This document shows, piece after piece, positions 23,871-34,179 of a stretch of 64,000 bases of DNA (positions within the stretch are counted from its first letter, which is position 1; the number at the start of each line of letters is the position of its first letter). The position numbers and the translations under genes were made by a program. The stretch is from contig OX457039.1 of NCBI GenBank assembly GCA_949752735.1, forward strand, positions 48,644,055 through 48,708,054, read 5' to 3'. The notes under the pieces were generated by a model. That model worked only from the letters and a program-made list of their open reading frames with translations. It searched no databases and had not been told where the DNA came from. This DNA comes from Lumbricus terrestris (Eukaryota > Annelida > Clitellata > Crassiclitellata > Lumbricidae).

Positions 23871-24697
23871 CAGTGGCGTAGCCTGGAATTTATTATGGTT
23901 TTTTTGGGGGGGGTTATGACCTGGCCGGATGTCCTTTCTGTCACCAACCCAACAGTATTACAGCAAATAAAAGGGAATAAAGCAACAAAGGGAATAAAGC
24001 ATAGGCGGAGACCTGCGCCGAGAATTGGGGGGGACGGAAAGACGCGAGATTTTCCGAAAATTTCTGACGACCGGCGAAATCTCGGAAAAATTTTCTATTT
24101 TCGCCGCCAAAAAAGTTGATGACCTTTTTTTTTTTTTTTTTTTTTTTTAGTCATCCGGCCAAATCTCGCCCAAATCCCGAAGAAATTTTCTATTTTCGCC
24201 GCCAAAAAGTTGATGACCTTTTTTAGTCATCCGGCCAAATCTCGCCCAAATCCCGAAGAAATTTTCTATTTTCGCCGCCAAAAAAGTTGATGACCTTTTT
24301 TTTTTTTTTTTTTTTTTAGTCATCCGGCCAAATCTCGCCCAAATCCCGAAGAAATTTTCTATTTTCGCCGCCAAAAAGTTGATGACCTTTTTTAGTCATC
24401 CGGCCAAATCTCGCCCAAATCCCGAAGAAATTTTCTATTTTCGCCGCCCAAACAAGTCTTGACGCTCAAACATTGGGGGGACAAATGCATGGGCCGTCCC
24501 CCAACACTTTTATTGGGGGGGACCGTCCCCCCCTGTCCCCCCCTAGGTCTCCGCCACTGGAATAAAGTAAGAAAAGCAATTGTTACTGCAAGCAATTGTT
24601 TTTTTCTTATTTAAGTGGATAAATAACCTTTAAAAAACTTTTCCTCAGGCCAATGGGGGGGGGCTTAACCCCCGAAACCACCTTGTCTACGCCACTG
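23871..24697. mobile_element. MITE of the CAGTGGCGTAG family carrying a nested MITE
   Basis: The left end is CAGTGGCGTAGCCTGG and the right end GTCTACGCCACTG. Flanks are CGCACGGT (23863-23870) and TGCACGGT (24698-24705), seven of eight identical. The element is split by a second inverted-repeat element at 24000-24559. The outer parts resemble 19469-19715, including AAATAACCTTT and CCCCCGAAACC phrases in inverted order. Confidence 0.85.
24000..24559. mobile_element. Nested hAT-like MITE with internal 77-93-bp tandem repeats
   Basis: Ends are CATAGGCGGAGACCT and AGGTCTCCGCCACTG. The target-site duplication is GAATAAAG (23992-23999 and 24560-24567). Inside are four clear units, plus one diverged unit near 24060, of GTCATCCGGCCAAATCTCGC ... 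AATTTTCTATTTTCGCCGCC ... GTTGATGACC. They are separated by T runs that differ in length from unit to unit. Confidence 0.9.
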
Positions 24698-24789
24698 TGC
24701 ACGGTTGTCTCACCGTCCAACAGTTCCTCGCAGACGGTATACATGCATACATCGTCAGGAATCTTGAAAACCAGTTGTACTCCGAGTAC

Positions 24790-24790
<1 letters not shown>

Positions 24791-24886
<96 letters not shown>
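24791..24886. repeat. (TG)n microsatellite, 48 units
   Basis: Perfect TG dinucleotide run. Confidence 0.98.
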
Positions 24887-24887
<1 letters not shown>

Positions 24888-25876
24888 ACAGTGTGCCGCA
24901 GGGTATAATATACGCATTCGTTTGTTCACTGAAACAGTGCAACTCTCTTCGGCCACACACATCACTCTTGCTTGATGCCGTTAGCTAATAGCTATATTAT
25001 AATTATGAACATTCATTTTACACTTAACATCCGTCGTCGTATCATTCGTATCCAATCATCACCGAGTATATAATAACGCGTCATGCACTCGCAAATGCAG
25101 ATTAGTTTCCTCGTATACAGTATAGTAGTAGACCTATATGCCTATTGAGGCTATTGTAAATTATTCCGTCAACATGTATACACGAATCTCCGATATTCCA
25201 GTCGCCATTCACCCGTATATAGGCCTATATCGGATTTGCGATTCACGCATTTCCTCTACTCAGTATATACATAATTCAGCAATAAATCGGACTGGATCGA
25301 TATATACTGAGTTTTCAATATTGTCTATTGTCGCCCCTCCCAACCTCGTCTCCATATATACTCCTCTAATCTTTCTGTATGTCCATAGCATGCAGTTATC
25401 TCGTTACTTCTCGTATCTCATTCGCTGCCACTATATGCCTTCATTATACTCCAGTGAATTCTTGCTCAACGGCAACTTCAATTTCCATGTTGACAATCTC
25501 TGCGACCCTTTTGCACCTAATTAATTTTCTTGAACTTCTCTCATCACCCAGTCTCATTCAACACGCCATTGCAACTTCCCAGCCCGCATCAAGAACCACA
25601 AAGCTTGACTTTTCATCACTTCCGCCCAGTGTTTAATCTAGACGTCTATGGAGGTGGGGTGGGGGTGGAAATCCCCCCCCAAGAAATGACATTCCACAGA
25701 AAATGTTTACAAAATGATAATAGTTTTCAGATGCTATTTACATAATTGTTTTACGTGAAGTGTTTATAATATACCATGATATTATTTACTATTATATGAT
25801 AATAATGATTATAGTGTTATTATTTACAATTATAATATATGATAGTATCATATTACAGTGAGCATAACATACTGTA

Positions 25877-27032
25877 CAGGGTGGGCCAAAAAAGACCCCC
25901 TATAGGTTTTTTGCCAATATCTTGGCCAGAGGTAAGAATTTTGAAATGAAATTTTACAGGCTTAAAGACAATTCATATTTACACATGACGGCCAGATTTC
26001 ATAAAAATATTTCAAGCACAACAAAAGTTACACCACTTTTAGTGAGGCAAACCCCCGTTTTTTGACGATTAAAAAACGAAACGCCAAAAAATAGGTTTTT
26101 TGCCAATATTATGGCCAAAAGTAAGAATGTCGAAATGAAATTTGACAGGCTCAAAGGCAATTCATATTTACACATGATGGTCATATTTCATCAAAATATT
26201 TCAAACAGAACAAAAGTTATACCGCATTTAGTGAGGCCACCCACCGTTTTTTGACGATTCAAAAACGAAACGCAACAAAAGTAACAAAACACGATTTTAT
26301 TAAGTCTCATCAAAAATAACTGTTGTCAAATGAACTTGGTAGTTCTTCACAACTTGTGTTCAATGTGCCCACCACCCATGCCAAAACTTCTTTTGAGTCT
26401 CTTTTCAAAGTTCTTGATGGACCTGTTGATTAATCTGATAGATTCCTTATTTACCAATTTGATTGTCATCTTGCTAAGTGAATTCTCAGTGACGCACAGC
26501 TAAGCTGGTACCCTGTTTCTCTTTTAAATAGTAATAATAATGATCATCTGGCAATATCAAAGCTATTTGATACCAATTATTTGAGATGAAAAAAAATCGT
26601 GTTTTGTTACTTTTTTTGCGTTTCGTTTTTGAATCGTCAAAAAATCGGTGGGTGACCCCCTAAAAGTGGTATAACTTTTGTTCTGTCTGAAATATTTTGA
26701 TGGAATCTGACTACCATGTGCAGATTTGAATTGTCTTTAAGCCTGTAAAATTTCATTTCGATATTCTTACTTTTGACCAAGATATTGGCCAGAATAATTA
26801 GATTGGTTTTTTGTTACTTTTGTTGCGTCACGTTTTTGAACCGTCAAAAAACGATGGGTGGCTTCACTAAAAGTGATATAACTTTTGTTCTGTTTCAAAT
26901 ATTTTATTTAAATCTGGCCATCATGTGTAAATATGAATTGTCTCTAGGCTTGTAAAATTTCATTTCAAAATTCTTACTTCTGGCCAGGATATTGTCAAAA
27001 AACCTAGGTGGATCTTTTTTGGGCCCACCCTG
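25877..27032. mobile_element. Mariner/Tc1-like element with very long inverted arms
   Basis: Ends are CAGGGTGGGCCAAAAAAGA and TCTTTTTTGGGCCCACCCTG, flanked by TA on both sides (25875-25876, 27033-27034), as in the IS630-Tc1-mariner superfamily. The two arms (about 25877-26290 and 26600-27032) are inverted copies containing TTTGACGATT-type and GGCCA(G/A)AAGTAAGAAT phrases. The centre keeps a transposase relic on the minus strand. Confidence 0.82.
26347..26475 (-). pseudogene. Transposase C-terminal relic (Tc1/mariner type)
   Basis: The minus-strand frame reads IRLINRSIKNFEKRLK then GMGGGHIEHKL and a stop at 26347. A GGGHIEH-like tail after a basic helix is typical of the C-terminus of Tc1/mariner-family transposases. 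Only about 43 codons remain and the DDE catalytic domain is missing, so the element cannot encode its own mobilisation. Confidence 0.65.
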
Positions 27033-27313
27033 TATATATTTGTGCAAATGCTATTTTTTCCAATTAAAATAACAGAGATGAAATCCCATCCAGAAAAAGT
27101 TGACAAAATTATAATAATTTTAGTTGCTGTTTACATCATTGTGTTACATGAACTGTGATATTATTTAGTACCAAATAATTGTAATTTATTATTTTTTATT
27201 ATAATATGTGATACTATCGTGTTACAATGAGTGTACTGTTAATATTTGTACAAATACTTTTTTTAAACAAATAAATGGATTCCCTCCGGTGCTATCAACT
27301 AATCACCATCCAA

Positions 27314-28423
27314 CAGTGTTTAATCTAGGCGTCTCTGGGGGGGGAAAGTTCCCCCCCCCAGGATTGACATTTCCCCCCCCCAGAAAAATTTGACGAAATG
27401 ATATTGGTTTTTAGTTACTGCTTTCATCATTGTTTTACATGAAGTGTTATAATATATCGTGATATTATTTATTATTATATGATTATAATGACATTATTTT
27501 ACTACTATAATATATGATACTATCATGTTAAGATGACACCTTAAAATGCAGCCATTGCAATGTGGAAATTCAAAAAGTTTCTAATGAGTCACTGAAAAAG
27601 TACAGCTATTTTGTCAAGATGTCACCTTAAAATGCTGCCATTGTAATGTGGAAATTCAAAAAGTTTCTAATGGGTCACTGAAACAGTACAGCTATTTTGT
27701 TAAGATTACCCCTTAAAATGCTGCCATTGCAATGTGGAAATCCAAAAATTTTCTAATTGGTCACTGAAAAAGTTCAGCTATTATTTTTGTTAAGACGGCA
27801 CCTTAAAATGCTGCCATTGCAATGTGGAAATTCAAAAAGTTTCTAATGGGTCACTGAAACAGTACAGCTATTTTGTTAAGATGACCCCTTAAAATGCTGC
27901 CATTGCAATGTGGAAATCCAAAAAATTTCTAATGGGTCACTGAAACAGTACAGCTATTTTGTTAAGACGACACCTTAAAATGCAGCCATTGCAATGTGGA
28001 AATCCAAAAAATTTCTAATGGGTCACTGAAAAAGTACAGCTATTTTGTTAAGACGACACCTTAAAATGCAGCCATTGCAATGTGGAAATTCAAAAAGTTT
28101 CTAATGGGTCACTGAAACAGTACAGCTATTTTTTTAAGATGACCCCTTTAAAATGCTGCCATTGCAATGTGGAAATCCAAAAATTTTCTAATGTGTCACT
28201 GAAAAAGTACAGCTATTTTCTTAAGACGACACCTTAAAATGCTGCCATTGCAACATGGAAATTCAAAAAGTTTCTGAAGGGGAGGGGCGCATCCCCCTCC
28301 CCATACCTCTCCCCCTCCCAGTCTCGGTGCTACGCGCATCACGAGCGTCCTTCGGAAGTTCAAATGTCTCCCCCCAGAAACCCCAATTCCCCCCCCAGAG
28401 GAGGGGGACTAGATTAAACACTG
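27314..28423. mobile_element. Inverted-repeat DNA element carrying an 86-bp tandem array, 1110 bp
   Basis: Ends are CAGTGTTTAATCTAGGCGTC and GACTAGATTAAACACTG. The direct repeat ACCATCCAA flanks both sides (27305-27313 and 28424-28432). Subterminal blocks are poly(G)/poly(C). Related ends appear at 25627, 32337, 58369, 58860 and 58911, so this is an active or recently active family in this genome. Confidence 0.88.
27530..28275. repeat. Tandem array, 86-bp period, 9 copies
   Basis: The anchor GCCATTGCAATGTGGAAA (or close variants) recurs at 27551, 27637, 27723, 27813, 27899, 27985, 28071, 28158 and 28244. The spacing is 86 bp except one 90 and one 87. Each unit also carries TCACTGAAAAAGTACAGCTA. 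A lone relic of the unit occurs at 29460-29545. Confidence 0.95.
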
Positions 28424-28437
28424 ACCATCCAACCGCA

Positions 28438-28920
28438 CAGGTCTACGCGCTCATCATCATATCTTTCTCTCTCTCGGCCTCCAGTATCATCCTCTGAAAT
28501 TCTGCGACCGCTCCTTAGTCTATGCTGCACCAGCTCTTTGGAACGGACTCCGCCTGTTCGTTCACCCTCCTATCTCTCCTGCAGTCTCACCTCCAAATTC
28601 AACCTCTCCTCCGCTTGCACTCTCCTCTGCTGCATTCCATTCACGACTGAAAACCGAACTCTTCAACCTATCCTTTCCAGATTCCAATCAGGTTCCATCA
28701 CCCAACCACCACCATCACCGACAACCACCGTAGCACTACGCTGTCTCCTCGGCTTGACCTCCCCGGATTTTGACCTGACACCGGAACGAAAACGGCAGCT
28801 CTGGCTATTGCGGACTTGATTTGATATAGCGCCGGTGTATAAGCTGGTCTCCCTGACGTGGCTTTTGTGGGCGCTGAGAAATTCTCGAAGATTTACATTT
28901 ACATTACATTTACATTTATC
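28438..28920 (+). mobile_element. CR1-like LINE 3' end
   Basis: The frame near 28505-28680 reads RSLVYAAPALWNGLRLFV and, further on, AAFHSRLKTELFNLSF. This resembles the C-terminal tail of CR1/L2-type reverse transcriptases (RSFS.AAPKLWNSLP ... FKS.LKT.LF). It is followed by a 3' UTR with ATATAGCGCCGGTG, ATAAGCTGGTCTCC and a terminal TTTACATTTACA array. The element is severely 5' truncated. Confidence 0.72.
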
Positions 28921-29459
28921 TTTCAAATTCTAAACTGTCAAATTTCGAAATGTTTGTTCCTTGAACACCAGGTAAAACAACATCATTAATACATGGCTTC
29001 CCGATTTTCGCATCCGTTGTTTATTAGTTCTTGGTTGGTTTGTGTACCATTTGCTATGATTTCTGCAAAGTGTGTCCATGCAGATCAACAATTCAGGGCC
29101 ATCTTGGGAAAAACGGATTTATAAGCTGATTCCAGTGCTAAAAAGTCAGCTTATTTATATACTGTTATATTCACGTCTGCAGTTATTCATTAGAATAACC
29201 CAGCAACAGCATGCAGAACTGAGCTGCTGAACTCAATACATAAAGAAATTATTATTGTAATTATAATTTTATATATATATATATATTAATTGAAAGCTTT
29301 AAAACTATAATCAGCACTTAAATAATTCAGTCATTTTGATAAAATTACATCTTAAACTGGTACCATTACAATGTAGAAGCTAAAAAATAAATTATTATTG
29401 TAAGTATGGCCTATAGCTTATATAACATTTATTGAAGTCTATAGGCTATACTCTTATCA

Positions 29460-29788
<329 letters not shown>

Positions 29789-30479
29789 CCACCCGTGCAC
29801 GTATACGATATACCGACCATGTGCTGAGACAATAAACATATCACATACAGTATAAGCATATTTCATATTGCACATGACGTGTGCCTGTGATAAATGCTCG
29901 TTTTTCATATTTCATATGTTGCTGAGTGTTTGAACATATATAGGCTACAGTCCCGTATCATATGCAGCCAGAAGGGATTATAATACCCACAACAGTTGTG
30001 TTGCATTTCGATCGACATCTGAAGCCAAGGACTCGTATTCAGTTAAAAATATATTTCGATCTGCGCAATAACCATTTGTAACCTATAGCTATATATCAAG
30101 ATTACAAGATGCTTTTTAAGGGTTTATTACATCTAAACAGAGGTCCACCCGTGAAAATTCCAAATGAAGATATAAACATCTCGCAAAAGGCGCTGTAAAA
30201 GAAACATTGATTCTTATATGAAGTTTATTGAAAGCCAAATCGTAATTTATTAGGCCTAATACCATGGGATGACGCATGCATGCGGACGATTGCGATGTTC
30301 AAGCAGATCATGGTCAGCAACTTTAACGTTTATCCTGTCAAAATGGAGGTTTCATGCAGGGTGGGAGGAGGCTGCGTATTGACAACCTGTTCATGCAAAG
30401 ACGTCCCTTAATCCTATAAATCTTAGACAGCGAACACGACGACGTATGTAGGGCAAATCCGCTATGTGATGATTCAGAG

Positions 30480-30481
30480 AG

Positions 30482-30561
<80 letters not shown>

Positions 30562-30600
30562 GACAGACAGACACAGAGACAGAGAGGCAGACAGACAGAC

Positions 30601-30635
<35 letters not shown>

Positions 30636-30650
30636 GGGAGAGAGACGGAG
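30480..30650. repeat. (GA)n-(GACA)n compound microsatellite
   Basis: GAGA followed by GACA units, then mixed GAGA/GACA. Confidence 0.93.
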
Positions 30651-30879
30651 ACGCACATACATTGCATGTGTCTAGTTATTATAGACACCAACGACAGGTT
30701 ATAATGAATGGCCCGTTGACCCGTTCACGCACATCAGACTCACCGACCAACGAGTAGGATGAGGAGGAGGCTTCATGGCTCCACGCAAGCTGCGACGACC
30801 TCATACAGTTTTCCAATCGCATCCTATTAATTAATAAGCGCGCGCCTAATAAACGAGCACATTGTATAATAAATTATGC

Positions 30880-31610
30880 TATCGCGTCGCATCTAATAAG
30901 GGCGGAGGTCAGTCGCCGAGCGGCGGAAGTGGTCGACCAGCAGCGCATCCGGTTAGGAATGTCGTGCAAAAAGACGAGACGGGGACGGGGACGGGACGGG
31001 AGGGGACGGACGGACGGTCTGCGAGAATATACAAAATGTACAAATGAATACAAATCGATTCTGCAAAGCGATGTTCATTGTTTAGCGACGAAATAAATGA
31101 GGCACATAATGAATACACAATCCATCAAACCGTCTATCGCGCCGCGCGGGTCTCCAAGCGCCCATAGTGCATCGCGCGCCGGTCCCATCATGCAGCGCAT
31201 CTGTTTCCGGTGATTTATCGGCGCCCGTGGAATTGAGACGGCGCGGCGTGTAAGGCGTTACGAGGCGGTCCGGGAGTCACTAGTCGACCCGCTATCGCGG
31301 CAACATGAGTCCCGGACGCTAAACAGATAATCGCTGGACGTCGAGTCCGATGGGACCGATTTATCACCGTCGTCGTCGTCGTCGTCCTACTATGGGGAAG
31401 GAGGGGAAGGTGTATGGGGAAGGGGCTGCAGGGAAGGGATGCTTGCGTGGCGGCGGACGGGCGGGTGAGCGAGCGGTCGGTCGGCCGATGCGGGTGTTCA
31501 GACAGACGGGCGGGCGGACGGATGGACGGATGGGCGCGGGACAAGTGAGCCGGAAATATGGACATGTTACTATGGACCGAACTTGTTTATACGGTGTATA
31601 ACAATGCAAA
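30880..31610. other. CpG-rich island of unknown function
   Basis: Unlike the AT-rich surroundings, this stretch is dense in CG dinucleotides (for example GCGCCGCGCGG, ATCGCGCGCCGG, CGTCGTCGTCGTCGTCG). I see no exon with a recognised family. It could be an unmethylated promoter or enhancer island, a first non-coding exon, or simple compositional drift. Confidence 0.45.
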
Positions 31611-31679
31611 AGTGGCAAGCCGATAGGCCATCAAAACAATTGCGCTAAATGAAGTTCACTTGAACTGGAAAAACAACAC

Positions 31680-31829
31680 ATCCTCGATATATATATATCG
31701 ATATATATATATATATACATATATATATACACATATATTATATTACATAAATATATAAAAAAAACGTATACATAGGCTATATATTGTATCAATAATGCAC
31801 ATACTTACTGGAATACATGTATATGTAGG

Positions 31830-31869
<40 letters not shown>

Positions 31870-31870
31870 G
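31680..31870. repeat. (TA)n-rich tracts
   Basis: Two TATA-rich runs (about 31686-31740 and 31833-31862). No promoter is implied. Confidence 0.85.
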
Positions 31871-32336
31871 TATATACACACATTCTAAGGCCTACACTTA
31901 CGTAGATGATACATTGGTCTGTGTAGGTCTATACCAAAACCAATCATAAACTTTACTGTAGGCCCTTGCTGCCCTCAATTGCATGTTGTTGCCTTTCATA
32001 CAGCATAATGCTATAAATAATATGCCCGCAGTAATTTACGCAATCGCGGAACAATATGGGTAGATCGGCGCACATAAAGCACATAATTTAATAGATGCAG
32101 AACCTATAGTGATTTACAGTCTCCATCTTCATACACGGCCTTTTTTATACTACACAGTCTGCACTCGAACATGACCTAATGCCATTGGCACCACACACAC
32201 ACCCACACACAAACAAACACACGCATGCACGCACGCACACACGCACAAACACGCATGCACGCACATACGCGTGATTGAATATCAACACCATAGACCTGTG
32301 TTTTCGTTGGAGCGTTCATCCTCTGCCATGCATGGG

Positions 32337-32803
32337 CAGCGTTTAATCTATAGACTCTCTGGGGAGGGGGGAAGTTCCCCCGGAACGAATCCCCCCAGAA
32401 ATATTACGAGGTGTTGCATACAAGTAGGCATAAATACGTAGCATTTACCACAGAAAAAGTTAATATGCAACAATTACCCCCCCCACGGTCCCACCCCAAA
32501 AAGAGCTGTCATGTGCACAATGCACATGCCTACTTGGACATGGTGGGCAAAATGGTCTCTTTTTCTGAGATTTTGACAGAAAGACTAAGAAAATGTCGTC
32601 AGTTCCTTTAATAGTGGAAATGGTGAATGTTTCGCTTTTAAAAACCAAATGACTAAAATAAGGTCGTCAGAAAATCTGACCGATGAATCGATGTCGTCGT
32701 CGATGACTCAGCCGTTCGTCCAAAATGTTCGGCAAAATAAAAACGGACTTGTTCTCGCTCGTCCACCCCCAGAAACACGAATTCCCCGCACCCCCAAAGC
32801 ACT
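32337..32803. mobile_element. Degraded element of the CAGTGTTTAATCTAG family
   Basis: The left end CAGCGTTTAATCTATAGACTC is followed by a G/C-rich subterminal block (GGGGAGGGGGGAAG). The right side has CCCCCAGAAACACGAATTCC and ends near AGCACT. A clean target-site duplication is not visible. Confidence 0.55.
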
Positions 32804-33329
32804 AACCATGCGGGAAACTTTGTGTGCAGCTATAGATACACACACTTAATCATTACAGTGTGCAAATTAATTTTGGCTACAATGAATGAAACAGGGCTGC
32901 TTTTAAGGAATTTTTAGAACTGCACAACCCCTTCTTTCCTGTCCCATCCTCCATGGTAAATAACTCCCAATCGGATGACAATTACCTTTTTAAACTAGCT
33001 TTAACTAGGCCTACACAGAAGTGCATCTACAACTGCACAAATCCATTTAGAACTGCACATTTTGTGTACAACTGCACGTTAGCAAAAGCCCTGGAATGAA
33101 AATAGTAATTTTGCTACAAATAATTGCAAACAATGGGAGGAGACTCTTTAAATCTTAAACCATCACTATCAAAAGTTTTTAAAAGAGCAAATTTGTTAAA
33201 GCCTATCATTTATTTAGATCAGCGATGGATAAAACTGCAGTTGCACGTTTATCTTGATGTCAGTATCGATTAGAAATCACAATTTGATAGGTTTGCTCAT
33301 GCTATTTATCAGTCCTACATGATGATGAT

Positions 33330-33602
33330 GGTGCTCTGCCCGAAGGCAGGTTCATTGGCTTTACGCCCCTGGGGATGAGATGAGTGAGGTGGTTTCCCGT
33401 TGCCTTCCTCACAGACAATGATGGGTAAGCAACTTGCCCAAGGTCGCTCCGCAGCAGCTTGCGCCCCTGCGTCCCACACGTGCTAGCCCGAGATATCTAA
33501 ATCTCTGAATGTCAACTCCCAGCCCGGGGTTTGAACCGCAGTCCGTTGCAACCAACAGACGTATGCGGCGCGCGCTTACCGGTGTAGCTAACTAGGCCAG
33601 TC
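33330..33602 (-). mobile_element. tRNA-derived SINE with a conserved CCTTGGGCAAG core
   Basis: Read on the minus strand, it starts near 33602 with GGCCTAGTTAGCTACACCGG and continues with a box-B-like GCGGTTCAAACCCCGGG. It then has GACCTTGGGCAAGTTGCTTA, the core motif shared by several animal SINE families, and GGGAAACCACCTCACTCATC. This is a retroposon and not a functional tRNA gene. Confidence 0.72.
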
Positions 33603-33689
33603 CTACATAATAAAATTTAAATATGACTGAAGGATTTGATTTTTGTGGCATATCTCACCATATCTGCCAGTTTTGGCAAAACAATAGGC

Positions 33690-34177
33690 CTTAGGGCTGC
33701 CAACCGTCCCGGATTCGTCGGGACAGTCCCGGAATCGACCCTTTGCGTCCCGTGTCCCGGATTGATCTCAAATTGTCCCGGAATTTGTGGTAGAAAAAAT
33801 GATGTCATTTTGCACACTAAGTTCGGCATGTCGTGTGATTAATTTTGCGTTCTGTGCTGTTAAACCTTACGTTGTTGGCTGAACATCGAATGTTGGACAG
33901 CGCTGGGTTCAAGTCTTGAAAACTTTACAAACCACTTGCACCGACACTCAGTAACCTAGTTATTGTGTCCTATGTACTAAGTATGTAGGCCTACTGTTAG
34001 TCCGTTGTAATGCATTTTGAGAGATGACGTGTTGATTTTTCCATGACTTTGTGTCTTATATATGCAATATATGCTATGTGGACACATTGGACAGTGTAAA
34101 TTGGTATAAATGTCAGATCTAGTGACTGTGGGCGTCCCGGAATGGCGAAATCAAGAGTTGGCAGCCACAGCCCTAAG
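33690..34177. mobile_element. MITE with TTAGGGCTGCCAAC inverted ends
   Basis: The left end CTTAGGGCTGCCAACCGTCC pairs with the right end GAGTTGGCAGCCACAGCCCTAAG, which carries a 5-bp insertion. The interior has repeated GTCCCGGAAT phrases. The target-site duplication is not clear. Confidence 0.6.
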
Positions 34178-34179
34178 TT

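Larger units (their letters stand above)
25627..27270. mobile_element. Element of the CAGTGTTTAATCTAG family interrupted by a mariner-like insertion
   Basis: The left end CAGTGTTTAATCTAGACGTC matches the element at 27314-28423. The following AT-rich text (ACAAAATGATAATAGTTTTC, GATATTATTTACTATTATATG) also matches. It is interrupted at 25877 by the mariner-like element, and similar AT-rich text resumes after 27034. The right terminus is not clear. Confidence 0.55.

Noticed and set aside
27530..28275. CRISPR array
   Set aside because: The repeats are head-to-tail units without unique spacers, in an animal genome, within a transposon.
33330..33602. Functional tRNA gene
   Set aside because: Box A/B-like motifs are followed by a SINE core and tail; no full cloverleaf was seen. 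The same applies at 57182, 62694, 46990 and 50020.
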